A stretch of 64,000 bases of DNA from assembly GCA_016184115.1 (NCBI GenBank), contig JACPDH010000045.1, positions 1 to 64,000 of the forward strand, read 5' to 3'. The DNA is from Acidobacteriota bacterium. GTDB taxonomy: Bacteria; Acidobacteriota; Thermoanaerobaculia; Gp7-AA8. Numbering within the stretch: the stretch's first letter is position 1; each line of letters starts with the position of its first letter. The notes beneath the pieces are model-generated. The model was not told the origin of the DNA and searched no databases. It saw only the letters and a list, made by a program, of their open reading frames with translations. The position numbers and the translations under genes were made by a program. Shown here one piece after another: positions 15,868 through 24,133 of the stretch.

Positions 15868-16749
15868 TCAGCCCTTCGCAACGCGGATCGACGGCTTCTC
15901 GCCGTAGAGCGCACGAAGCTCTCCGCGGTCGGCGACGTGGAACGACTCGGTGTCGACGTCGGGGAAACGCCCTTCCCTCACGTCATCGAGGTAGTGCGAC
16001 AACGCCGCGACGATCTCGCCTTCGAGCGACGCGTAGCGACGGACGAACTTCGGCTTGAAGCCACTGAAGAGCCCGAGCAAGTCGTGGTAGACGAGAACCT
16101 GGCCGTCGCAGGCGGGCCCCGCGCCGATACCGATCGTCGGGATCTTCACGCTCTCAGTGATGTAGGCAGCAATCTCCGCGGGAACGCACTCGAGCACGAG
16201 CGAGAAGCAGCCGACGTCCTCGAGAGCAGCTGCCTCGTCCATCAAACGCTTCGCTGCGTCGGCGTCCTTGCCTTGGACCTTGAACCCACCGAGGTCGTTG
16301 ACCGACTGAGGAGTGAGGCCGATGTGCCCCATGACCGGAATCTCCGCGTCGCGGATCGCCTCGATCACACGAAGGCGGCTCGCCTTCCCCCCTTCGACCT
16401 TGACCGCCTGCGCGCCCGCGCGGACGAACGCGCCGGCGTTGCGGACCGCATCCTCGACGGAAACGTGATAGGAGAGGTACGGCATGTCACCGACGACGAG
16501 CGCGCTCTGCGTCCCGCGTACGACGGCGCGCGTGTGATGGAGCATGTCGTCCATCGTCACGCTGAGCGTGTCGGGATAGCCGAGAACGACCATGCCGAGC
16601 GAGTCGCCGACGAGAGTGATATCGGCACCGGCGAGGTCGACCAGCCGCGCGGATGGGTAGTCGTACGCGGTGAGCATGCCGATGCGGCGGGATCCCTTCG
16701 CGTCGCGGATGGAGGGGACAGTGATTTTCTTTCTCGTCTCGGCGCTCAT
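15868..16749 (-). CDS. panB: 3-methyl-2-oxobutanoate hydroxymethyltransferase
   Basis: PanB converts 2-oxoisovalerate to ketopantoate with methylene-THF. Signatures are MLTAYDYPSARLVD, GADITLVGDSLGMV with the metal-binding Asp, VKVEGG and GHIGLTPQSV. The start is the ATG at 16749, preceded by GGGAGG; an upstream frame to 16866 is not supported. The 293 residues are normal. The region between it and the kinase gene (16750-16902) contains a short CCTCC/GGAGG pairing but no clear signal. Confidence 0.97.
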   Translation of the reverse strand: MSAETRKKITVPSIRDAKGSRRIGMLTAYDYPSARLVDLAGADITLVGDSLGMVVLGYPDTLSVTMDDMLHHTRAVVRGTQSALVVGDMPYLSYHVSVEDAVRNAGAFVRAGAQAVKVEGGKASRLRVIEAIRDAEIPVMGHIGLTPQSVNDLGGFKVQGKDADAAKRLMDEAAALEDVGCFSLVLECVPAEIAAYITESVKIPTIGIGAGPACDGQVLVYHDLLGLFSGFKPKFVRRYASLEGEIVAALSHYLDDVREGRFPDVDTESFHVADRGELRALYGEKPSIRVAKG

Positions 16750-16902
16750 CAAAAAAGCCTCCCAGTTTCCTGAGGAGGCGGCGAGTGAACGAGAGATTCG
16801 GACCCGTCGGATCGACGTCTCGCATCGCGAGATCGCCGTCGGCGGCGCGCGGCACCTGCCGCGCATGCAACTGTCTTCTTCTCTCCGTCTCGGTCCGTCG
16901 AC

Positions 16903-17556
16903 TCAGGATCCAAGCGGTACGTAATACTGCGTCCCCTTCTGGGCTCGGGCGATCTGCTCGACCAAACCTTCAAAGTGGTCTGGCTTATGAACAAAGTCTA
17001 TCTCACTCGTATTCACGACGAGAAGCGGCGTGTCTTCGTAACGGTAAAAGTAGTGCGCATAGGCGTCACTCAGTTCCTTCAAGTAGGTCGGAGAGATCGA
17101 CTTTTCGTAGTCGCGCCCTCGTCGCTTGATCCGCTTCAGGAGAGTCTCCATGCTCCCCTGGAGGTAGATGACCAGGTCGGGCTTCGGGACCGTTTCGACG
17201 AGCAGGTCGTAGAGGCGGTTGTAAATCAGGAGCTCCGAATCCTCGAGCGTGAGGTAGGCGAAGATCTTGTCCTTCGGAAAGCTGTAGTCCGAGAGCACGA
17301 GCTCGGTGAAGAGATCGCGCTGCGCCAGTTTGCGCTGCTGGTCGTAGCGGGAGAGGAGGAAAAAGAGCTGGCAACGAAACGCCGCGCCACGCTTGTCTTT
17401 ATAGAAGTCATCGAGGAACGGATTCTCAACGTCCTCGAGAACCTTCGTCCCGCGAAAACGCTTCGCCAGCATGTCGACGAGCGAGGTTTTGCCCACACCG
17501 ATCGGGCCTTCGACGGCGATGTGTCGGAACGGGAGCTTCGGCTGCGCCTCTGGCAT
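16903..17556 (-). CDS. Deoxynucleoside kinase family protein
   Basis: The P-loop GPIGVGKTSL (residues about 17-26) and the lid KRIKRRGRDYEKSI are typical of deoxynucleoside kinases, which phosphorylate deoxynucleosides for salvage. The start is the ATG at 17556 (MPEAQPKLPFRHIAVEG); the open frame to 17781 crosses a repeat element and the ubiA start and is rejected. The length is 217 residues. It heads the pan run, but no functional link with pantothenate synthesis is evident. Which nucleoside it prefers cannot be told. Confidence 0.88.
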   Translation of the reverse strand: MPEAQPKLPFRHIAVEGPIGVGKTSLVDMLAKRFRGTKVLEDVENPFLDDFYKDKRGAAFRCQLFFLLSRYDQQRKLAQRDLFTELVLSDYSFPKDKIFAYLTLEDSELLIYNRLYDLLVETVPKPDLVIYLQGSMETLLKRIKRRGRDYEKSISPTYLKELSDAYAHYFYRYEDTPLLVVNTSEIDFVHKPDHFEGLVEQIARAQKGTQYYVPLGS

Positions 17557-17586
17557 GGGGAGTCGGCGTCCGGCGGGAATGGTAGC

Positions 17587-17727
17587 AGAACGTGGAACGC
17601 GGATTGCGGAATTGACCCTGGCCGAGGCGGTGTCCGCGCTCATCGCGGCACGAATCAAGGCCCGAATCGTCCCAGTGCGAGCCGTCCCACATTCCGCATT
17701 CCGCAATCCGCAATCCGCATTTAGAAT
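17587..17727. repeat. Heptad inverted-repeat element, GCGGAAT type (copy 1)
   Basis: Left units GGAACGC, GGATTGC and GGAATTG (17594-17614) are matched by the inverted run CGCATTC, CGCAATC, CGCAATC, CGCATTT (17696-17722). About 80 unrelated bases lie between. The right arm ends seven bases before the ubiA start. A much longer array of the same unit is at 42305. Confidence 0.75.
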
Positions 17728-17733
17728 CGCGCC

Positions 17734-18594
17734 GTGCTCGACCGGGTCGCCATCACGCTGGAGATGATCAAGTTCCAGCACACCGTGTTCGCTCTTCCCT
17801 TCGCGCTCCTCGCCGCTTTCACGGTCGCTGGAGGGATTCCGCCGCTGATGAAGCTCGCGTGGATTCTCGTGGCGATGGTCGGCGCGCGCTCCGCCGCGAT
17901 GGCGTTCAATCGGCTCGTCGACGCGCCGATCGACGCCGCCAATCCACGCACCGCCTCACGGGCGATCCCCGCGGGACTCGTGTCGCGCAGCTTCGTCGCC
18001 TTCTTTACGATCGTCTCGATCGCGCTCTTCGTCTTTGCTTGCTGGAAACTGAATCGCCTCGCGCTGATCCTCGCGGGACCGACGCTCGTCGTACTTCTCG
18101 GTTACTCGTTCACGAAACGATTCACCTCACTTTCGCACCTCGTGCTCGGCCTCGCCCTGGGCATCGCACCAATCGGCGCGGCCGTCGCGATTGAAGGCGT
18201 GTTCAATCTGAAGGTATTGCCGCTCTCGGCGTCGGTGATGCTCTGGACGGCGGGGTTCGACATCCTCTACTCGATGCAGGATCTCGATTTCGATCGGTCG
18301 AAGGGTCTCTTCTCCCTCCCGTCGCGACTCGGAGGCGAGCGTGCGTTCCTCCTCGCTCGCATCTTTCACCTCCTGGCACTCGCAGGTTTTGTTTCGTTCG
18401 GTCTCCTGTTCGGCTTCGGCGCGATTTACTGGGTGGGAATCGCCGCCGCGGCCGGCCTGCTCCTCTGGCAGCATTCGATCGTGTCGCCGAAAGACATCTC
18501 GCGAATCGACGCCGCGTTCTTTACGGCGAACGGCATCCTCGCCGCGGTCGTGTTCCTCTGCGGGGCCGCAGATCTGATCATGCGGGGGCGATAG
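17734..18594 (+). CDS. UbiA-family polyprenyltransferase
   Basis: The 286-residue protein has about eight hydrophobic helices and both prenyl-diphosphate binding motifs: NRLVDAPIDAANPRT near residue 58 and YSMQDLDFDRSKG near residue 180. It transfers an isoprenoid chain to an aromatic acid in quinone synthesis, either 4-hydroxybenzoate (UbiA) or its counterpart in the futalosine menaquinone route (MqnP). Sequence alone does not separate these. The start is the GTG at 17734. Confidence 0.92.
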   Translation: MLDRVAITLEMIKFQHTVFALPFALLAAFTVAGGIPPLMKLAWILVAMVGARSAAMAFNRLVDAPIDAANPRTASRAIPAGLVSRSFVAFFTIVSIALFVFACWKLNRLALILAGPTLVVLLGYSFTKRFTSLSHLVLGLALGIAPIGAAVAIEGVFNLKVLPLSASVMLWTAGFDILYSMQDLDFDRSKGLFSLPSRLGGERAFLLARIFHLLALAGFVSFGLLFGFGAIYWVGIAAAAGLLLWQHSIVSPKDISRIDAAFFTANGILAAVVFLCGAADLIMRGR

Positions 18595-18616
18595 CGGCGG
18601 GGCAGGGTGCAATCCG

Positions 18617-18817
18617 GCGCCGCTACGCGGCGCGAATGAGGTGGATTGGCGTTCGCCCCCCGGTCTTCGACCGGGGGCTAAGCTCGGCCGTCGCTCCGCG
18701 ACGAACGACGTCGCTCGGCTCTCGTCCCGCGCCGCTACGCGGCGCGAATGAGGTGGATTGGCGTTCGCCCCCCCCGGTCTTCGACCGGGGGCTAAGCTCG
18801 GCCGTCGCTCCGCGACG
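18617..18817. repeat. Direct duplication of an 87-89 base three-hairpin unit
   Basis: Two copies (18617-18703 and 18729-18817) repeat with a 112-base period and differ by two C residues. Each contains three tight hairpins with 3-base loops: GCGCCGC-TAC-GCGGCGC, CCCCCGGTC-TTC-GACCGGGGG and CGTCGC-TCC-GCGACG. The region 18595-18893 holds nothing else recognisable. Confidence 0.85.
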
Positions 18818-18893
18818 CACAGAGCAGAGCCCCGGCGGGCCTGCTCATCGGCTCTCGCCTTTGGATACAATCTCGCCCGCGAAGGAGAGACCC

Positions 18894-20150
18894 TTGCTCA
18901 TCGAACGCCACACCCGCCCGAACGGGCTGCGCGTCGTCCTCAACGAAGACCACGCGGCGCCTCTCGTGGCCGTCAATCTCTGGTACCACGTCGGTTCGAA
19001 GAACGAGCGTCCCGGCCTAACCGGATTTGCGCACCTGTTCGAGCACATGCTCTTTTCCGGCTCCGCGCACGTCGGCAACAACGAGCACTTCCGCCACGTG
19101 CAGGCGGTCGGCGGCACGCTCAACGGGACGACCTTCTTCGATCGGACGAACTACTACGAGACGGTGCCGTCGAATTGTCTCGAGCTCGCGCTCTGGCTCG
19201 AGTCGGACAGGATGGGTTTCCTCCTTCCCGCGCTCACACAGGAAAAGCTCGACGTACAGATCAACGTCGTGCAGGAAGAGCGTCGCATGCGCGTTGACAA
19301 CGTGCCGTATGGCGACTTTTTCGAGCGCCTCCTCGAGCGCGCCTACGCGCCGTCGTACCCCTACCACTGGGAGGTCATTGGCTCGATGGCGGACATCGCC
19401 GCGGCGAAGCTCGATGACGTCCGCGACTTCTTTCGTACCTGGTATGTGCCAAACAACGCCGTGCTCACGATTGCCGGCGACTTCGACCCTACCGAGGCGC
19501 TCGCGCTCGTCGCGAAGTACTTCGATCCGATCCCTTCTGGCGTCACACCCCCGCCGTTCGACCTCGTGCGCGAGCCTCTCTCCGGCGAGCGGCGCGAAGT
19601 GATCGAAGCCGACGTCCAGCTTCCGCGCGTCTACCGCTTCTATCACGCCGCTCCGTACGGCAGCGACGAGTGGATCGCCGCCGACCTCGCGACGAGCATC
19701 CTCGGTCTCGGCAAGGCGAGTCGTCTCGAACGCGCTCTCGTCTACGAGCAGCAGATTGCGCAAGATGTCGCATCATTCATCCTGCCAACCGAAGCGAGCG
19801 GCATGCTGATGATGTGGGCGACGGCAAAGGAGGGCGTCGATCCGGCCGAGCTCGAGCGCGCGCTCGACACCGAGCTCTACAAGCTCGCGAGCGATGGACC
19901 GACGGATCACGAGCTGACGCGCGTGAGGAACCAGGCCGAGACCGACCTCGCGCATCAGATCGAGAGCCACGAGCATCGTGCCGATCTTCTCTCCGCCTTC
20001 GAGACATTCTTCGGCGACGCACGTCTCGTCGATGGCTGGATCGATCGATATCACGCCGTCGAGCGCGACGACGTCAGGGACGTCGCGGAGAGCTGCTTCC
20101 ATCCCGACGAACGCGTGACGCTTCACTACGTGCCGAGGATCGCGCGATGA
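18894..20150 (+). CDS. M16 family zinc peptidase (catalytic subunit)
   Basis: The zinc site HLFEHMLFSG (inverse HxxEH, residues about 46-55) and the downstream glutamate in QEERRMR mark an active M16 (pitrilysin/insulinase) peptidase. I take the TTG at 18894 as start, eight bases after GAAGGAG; the frame extends upstream through the duplicated repeat, giving Arg-rich sequence I reject. The product has 418 residues and no signal peptide. It overlaps the next M16 gene by four bases, forming the usual catalytic/structural pair. Confidence 0.93.
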   Translation: MLIERHTRPNGLRVVLNEDHAAPLVAVNLWYHVGSKNERPGLTGFAHLFEHMLFSGSAHVGNNEHFRHVQAVGGTLNGTTFFDRTNYYETVPSNCLELALWLESDRMGFLLPALTQEKLDVQINVVQEERRMRVDNVPYGDFFERLLERAYAPSYPYHWEVIGSMADIAAAKLDDVRDFFRTWYVPNNAVLTIAGDFDPTEALALVAKYFDPIPSGVTPPPFDLVREPLSGERREVIEADVQLPRVYRFYHAAPYGSDEWIAADLATSILGLGKASRLERALVYEQQIAQDVASFILPTEASGMLMMWATAKEGVDPAELERALDTELYKLASDGPTDHELTRVRNQAETDLAHQIESHEHRADLLSAFETFFGDARLVDGWIDRYHAVERDDVRDVAESCFHPDERVTLHYVPRIAR

Positions 20151-21505
20151 GCGATGCGATGACGAACGACTTCCGCGCCACGGCTCCGGCTGCGCGGCCG
20201 CCACGCGCATTCAGCTTTCCCGCCGTCGAGCGACTCACGCTTTCCAACGGCATTCGACTGCTCCTTGCCCCGGCGGGCGACGCTCCCCTCACCGCCGTTC
20301 GCGTGATCGTTCGCGACGGCAGCGACCAGGATCCGGAGGGACGCTGTGGGCTCGCGTCGCTGACGTCCGAGATGCTCGACGAGGGAACCGCGACGCGAGG
20401 CGCGATTGACATCGCATCGGAAGTCGCCGACCTCGGAGCCTCGCTCGCCACAGGCTCCGATTGGGACGCCTCGTACGTGGCGCTCGACGTTCTTGCGCGA
20501 AACCTCGTGGCGGGGATCGAGATCGTCGCCGACGTCGTTCGACACCCCGCGTTCGAACCAGGCGAGCTCGCTCGCGTCCGCGATGAGCGCTTGACCGCTA
20601 TCCTCCAGAATCGCGACGAGCCATCCGTCGTCGCGGGCGAGACCTTCGCGCGACGCCTCTTCGACGGAACACCGTACGCATGGCCACTCATCGGCAACGA
20701 GGCGAGCGTGGGTGCCGTGACACGCGATGAGATCGCATCGTTCTTCGCGGAGCGCTACCGTCCCGGGAACATTTCGATCGCGATTGCAGGCTGCTTCGAC
20801 GCCGGAAACGCGGTTAGGACGATCGAAGCACTCCTCGGCGATTGGCAGAACGGTCCCGCGCCGGAGCGGCGCGACTTTTCAGCGCAGCTCGCAACGACGT
20901 CGACGATCGCGATCGTCGATCGCCCACAGTCGGTGCAGTCGGAGTTGCGCGTCGGGCACGTTGGACTCGACCGCTCCACTCCCGACTATTTTTCTCTCGC
21001 CGTCATGAACGGAATCCTCGGCGGTGTGTTCACTTCGCGTCTCAACATGAACCTTCGTGAGAAGAACGCGTTCACGTACCACGTACGTTCCGGCTTCTCA
21101 CTCCGCCGCTCGCGCGGCCCATTCGTCGTCTCGACCGCCGTTCGCAACGACGTAACCGGCGCGGCGCTTCGCGAGATCCTCGCCGAGCTGCGCCGCATCG
21201 GGTCGGGCGATATCGAGCCCGCCGAGCTCGACGAGGTGAAGAGCTACCTCGGTGGCGTCTTTCCGCAGAGCGTAGCGACCGCATCGAGCCTCGCAGGCCG
21301 GCTGGAAGAAATGGAAGTCCACAAGCTCGACCCGTCGTGGTTCGACCACTACCGCGACCGCCTCGCCGCCGTCACAGCCGACGATGTCGTCCGCGTCGCG
21401 CGAGAACACATCCATCCGGACCGGGTCTCGATCGTCGTCGTAGGCAACGCGACTGAGGTTAGGCCGCAGGTGGAGGGATTAGGGATGGATGTGATTGGCT
21501 GTTAG
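20147..21505 (+). CDS. M16 family peptidase-like protein (non-catalytic partner)
   Basis: This 452-residue protein has the M16 fold (LTLSNGIRLLLAPAGDAP; LREKNAFTYHVRSGF) but has GLASLTSEMLDEG where the zinc site should be, so it lacks HxxEH. Such subunits pair with an active M16 protein to form the closed chamber. The ATG at 20147 overlaps the stop of the catalytic gene. A GTTAGGC heptamer spans its stop codon. Confidence 0.92.
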   Translation: MSDAMTNDFRATAPAARPPRAFSFPAVERLTLSNGIRLLLAPAGDAPLTAVRVIVRDGSDQDPEGRCGLASLTSEMLDEGTATRGAIDIASEVADLGASLATGSDWDASYVALDVLARNLVAGIEIVADVVRHPAFEPGELARVRDERLTAILQNRDEPSVVAGETFARRLFDGTPYAWPLIGNEASVGAVTRDEIASFFAERYRPGNISIAIAGCFDAGNAVRTIEALLGDWQNGPAPERRDFSAQLATTSTIAIVDRPQSVQSELRVGHVGLDRSTPDYFSLAVMNGILGGVFTSRLNMNLREKNAFTYHVRSGFSLRRSRGPFVVSTAVRNDVTGAALREILAELRRIGSGDIEPAELDEVKSYLGGVFPQSVATASSLAGRLEEMEVHKLDPSWFDHYRDRLAAVTADDVVRVAREHIHPDRVSIVVVGNATEVRPQVEGLGMDVIGC

Positions 21506-21520
21506 GCTTGTTGATTGCCG

Positions 21521-22069
21521 TCACTTCCCCAGTCCAACGTCGGCAACCACCTGCCACACGCCTTTTGCATCCTTCGCGATGGGGCGGAGGATGTAGTAGG
21601 GATCCTTCTCCATCTCGGCGCGCTTCTCGGGAGTCAGGAGCGGATCGTCTTCAAACACCAGCTCTCCCTGCCACTCCTTGTAACCGTCCGCATAGACGAC
21701 GTAGTGGACGTGCGCGGGGAGCATGACGTTCGGCTCCTTCTCCTCGCGATACGAAGCAGGACGGATCGATACGTACTCGTAGTAGCCATCGCTTCGTGAG
21801 TAGATTGTCGCCTTCATCCGTGGCGTGCGAGGGCTATCGCCGTAGATCCCCTTGCTATCGGCCTGATAGACATAGACCTCTGCTCCCGAGATTGGCTTGC
21901 CGGTCGCCTTATCGACGACCTTTCCGGAGACGAACATCCGCTCGCCTCTCTCCGACGGCTCTGCGAGGAACCCGCGCCAAGGAGCCTGCTGTTGCGCAAA
22001 CATCCCACCGGCCCCCAAAAGCACCGTGAGTGCGAGCACCAGGGTCGCGATACGCACAGTTCGTTGCAT
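21521..22069 (-). CDS. Secreted intradiol-dioxygenase-fold protein
   Basis: After a signal peptide (RTVRIATLVLALTVLLGA, cleavage near AQQQ) the protein contains SGKVVDKATGKPISGAEVYV and SDGYYEYVSIRP, the beta-sandwich pattern of intradiol ring-cleavage dioxygenases. HVHYVVYADGYKE could supply ligands, but the Tyr-Tyr-His-His iron set cannot be confirmed by eye. The start is the ATG at 22069 after GGAGG; an upstream ATG at 22141 is less likely. The role is unknown: it may be a binding or structural member of the fold rather than a dioxygenase. Confidence 0.78.
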   Translation of the reverse strand: MQRTVRIATLVLALTVLLGAGGMFAQQQAPWRGFLAEPSERGERMFVSGKVVDKATGKPISGAEVYVYQADSKGIYGDSPRTPRMKATIYSRSDGYYEYVSIRPASYREEKEPNVMLPAHVHYVVYADGYKEWQGELVFEDDPLLTPEKRAEMEKDPYYILRPIAKDAKGVWQVVADVGLGK

Positions 22070-22262
22070 CGAAATGTCCTCCGAGCTTCGTGCGAGTTTG
22101 AAGGATTCGATTGTACAAAGAACCGTCAGGGCGTTCATCACTCGAGGAAATGACGTCCGTCACACCGTCTCGTGAGTTTCGTGACCATCGCCACCCCCAC
22201 TTCCCCCCTAATCTCCTCGGTCAGAGAGAGGTCTCTCTTCTCGAATCGAAGGAGCAAGAACC

Positions 22263-23603
22263 ATGGGCATGACAGTGGCGGAGAAGATTCTCGCCCGCGC
22301 GTCGGGCCGCGATTCCGTTCGCCCCGGTGACGTGATCGAGCCGCGTGTCGATCTCGCGATGTCGCACGAGAACGGCGCGCTCGTCATCAATCAGTTTCTC
22401 GAGGTCTACAAGGACACCGGGCTCGAGCCAAAGGTGTGGGATCCGGGAAGGATCGCGATCATCTTCGACCATCGCGTTCCCGCTGAAAGCGCCAAGACCG
22501 CGACCAACCAGAAGAAGGTTCGCGATTTCGTCGGCGCGCAGAAGATCTCCAAGTTCCATGACATCCGCGGCGACCAGGGAGGCATCTGCCACCAGATCCT
22601 CCCGGAGAACGGCTACGTCCGGCCCGGCATGGTCGTCGTCGGCACCGACAGTCACACGACGACACACGGCGCCCTCGGCGCGTTCGCCTTCGGCATCGGC
22701 GCCACCGAGATGGCCTCGGTCTGGACTCTCGGCAGCGTCCTCAACGTCGAAGTTCCCGGCACGATCAAGGTCGTAATCAACGGCGAATTCGCGGAGCACG
22801 TTTCCGCGAAGGACCTGATCCTCCACATCATCGGCAAGCTCTCTGCCGAGGGGGCGAACTACAAGGTTCTCGAGTTCCATGGTGAGGCGATTCACCGCAT
22901 GCCGACTTCGGGACGCCTCGTTCTCTGCAACATGTCGGTCGAAGCAGGCGCGACCGCCGGCATCGTCCCCTCCGACGCCGAGACGCTCCGGTATCTTCAC
23001 GAGACCGCCGGCGTGACCGGACAGGTCGACATCGTGCAGCCTGATGCCGACGCCGAGTACGAGCAGGTCGTCGAGATCGACATCACGAACCTCACCTTCC
23101 AGATCGCCTGCCCGAACGGCGTCGACAACGTGAAGCCGATCGACGCGGTCGAAGGAACGAAGGTCGACCAGATCGTCGTCGGCTCATGCACGAACGGGCG
23201 CCGTGACGACATCGCGGCGGTCGCTCACATTCTCCAGGGGCGTCGCGTCGCCGACGGCGTGAGGCTCCTCGTCTTCCCCGCCTCGTGGAAGATTTACCAG
23301 GAATGCATGGCGCACGGTTACATCGATGATCTCGTGAAGGCGGGCGCCGTCGTCATGAACCCGGGCTGCGGCCCCTGCCTCGGCGTCCACGAAGGGGCGT
23401 TAGGCGACGGCGAGGTCGCCCTCTCGACCACCAATCGCAATTTCAAGGGGCGGATGGGGAACCCGAAATCGGAAGTCTTCCTCTGCTCACCCGCAGTCGC
23501 CGCCGCGAGCGCGCTCGCCGGCCACATCGCACGCCCAAAAGGAGAGCCCCATGGCCAACCTGCAAGAGTCGAAACCGAGGCTGGTTGTCTCGAAGCTTGG
23601 TGA
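22263..23603 (+). CDS. Aconitase-family (LeuC/homoaconitase-like) large subunit
   Basis: The 446-residue protein carries the iron-sulfur ligands of the aconitase superfamily: Cys in VVGSCTNGR and the pair in MNPGCGPCLG. GTDSHTTTHGALGAFAFG is also conserved. The family hydrates and dehydrates isopropylmalate, citrate, homocitrate or alkylmalates. A strong ribosome site (AAGGAG) precedes the ATG at 22263. The 3' end overlaps the small-subunit gene by 53 bases. The next genes are not leucine-synthesis genes but a dehydrogenase, a lyase and a CoA-transferase, so leucine synthesis is not assumed. Confidence 0.92.
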   Translation: MGMTVAEKILARASGRDSVRPGDVIEPRVDLAMSHENGALVINQFLEVYKDTGLEPKVWDPGRIAIIFDHRVPAESAKTATNQKKVRDFVGAQKISKFHDIRGDQGGICHQILPENGYVRPGMVVVGTDSHTTTHGALGAFAFGIGATEMASVWTLGSVLNVEVPGTIKVVINGEFAEHVSAKDLILHIIGKLSAEGANYKVLEFHGEAIHRMPTSGRLVLCNMSVEAGATAGIVPSDAETLRYLHETAGVTGQVDIVQPDADAEYEQVVEIDITNLTFQIACPNGVDNVKPIDAVEGTKVDQIVVGSCTNGRRDDIAAVAHILQGRRVADGVRLLVFPASWKIYQECMAHGYIDDLVKAGAVVMNPGCGPCLGVHEGALGDGEVALSTTNRNFKGRMGNPKSEVFLCSPAVAAASALAGHIARPKGEPHGQPARVETEAGCLEAW

Positions 23604-24069
23604 CGACATCTCGACCGACGCAATCTACCCGGGTCGTTTCATGGCGACGGTCCTTCCGACTGAGACGCCGAAGCTCGCTTTCGCCGATGACACGGAGCTC
23701 AACGCGAAGCTCAACTCCAGAACGCTTCCCGAGGGAAGCGTCATCGTCGCCGGCCGGAACTTCGGCTGCGGCTCGTCGCGCGAGCAGGCCGCTTCGTGCC
23801 TTCGTGGCCACGGCGTCACGATCGTCGCACGCGCGTTCGCCCGCATCTTTCAGCAGAACTCGATCAATCTCGGACTGCCTACGGTCATTTGCCCGGAGCT
23901 CGAGGCCGACGCCGGCGACGAGCTCGTGATCGCCGGCGACCACGTCTGGAACGAGACGAAAGGGACAAAGTTTGCCACCGTGCCGCTGCCCGCAGCCCGT
24001 CAGGCGATCATCGACGCCGGGGGACTGATCCCCTACACGCGCAAGCGCCTTCTGGAATCGAGAGCCTGA
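23551..24069 (+). CDS. Aconitase-family (LeuD-like) small subunit
   Basis: This 172-residue swivelling domain contains DDISTDAIYPGRFMAT and AGRNFGCGSSREQAA, the latter binding the substrate carboxylate. The specificity loop reads PGRFMAT, where isopropylmalate isomerases and homoaconitases usually have PxRYLxT. This hints at an unusual substrate. It is preceded by AAGGAG and overlaps the large-subunit gene. Confidence 0.92.
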   Translation: MANLQESKPRLVVSKLGDDISTDAIYPGRFMATVLPTETPKLAFADDTELNAKLNSRTLPEGSVIVAGRNFGCGSSREQAASCLRGHGVTIVARAFARIFQQNSINLGLPTVICPELEADAGDELVIAGDHVWNETKGTKFATVPLPAARQAIIDAGGLIPYTRKRLLESRA

Positions 24070-24133
24070 AACAAAGTCGACGAAGACCCGACCGCGCCTC
24101 GAGGCGCGGTGCGGCCACAGATGGAGGATGAAC

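Noticed and set aside
17557-17733. A riboswitch or shared regulatory RNA between the kinase and ubiA genes
   Set aside because: The only structure seen is the heptad inverted repeat; no known riboswitch core was recognised.
18636-18893. N-terminal extension of the M16 peptidase through the duplicated hairpin unit
   Set aside because: The translated repeats are Arg/Pro-rich and duplicated; the TTG at 18894 has a good ribosome site and begins the conserved domain.
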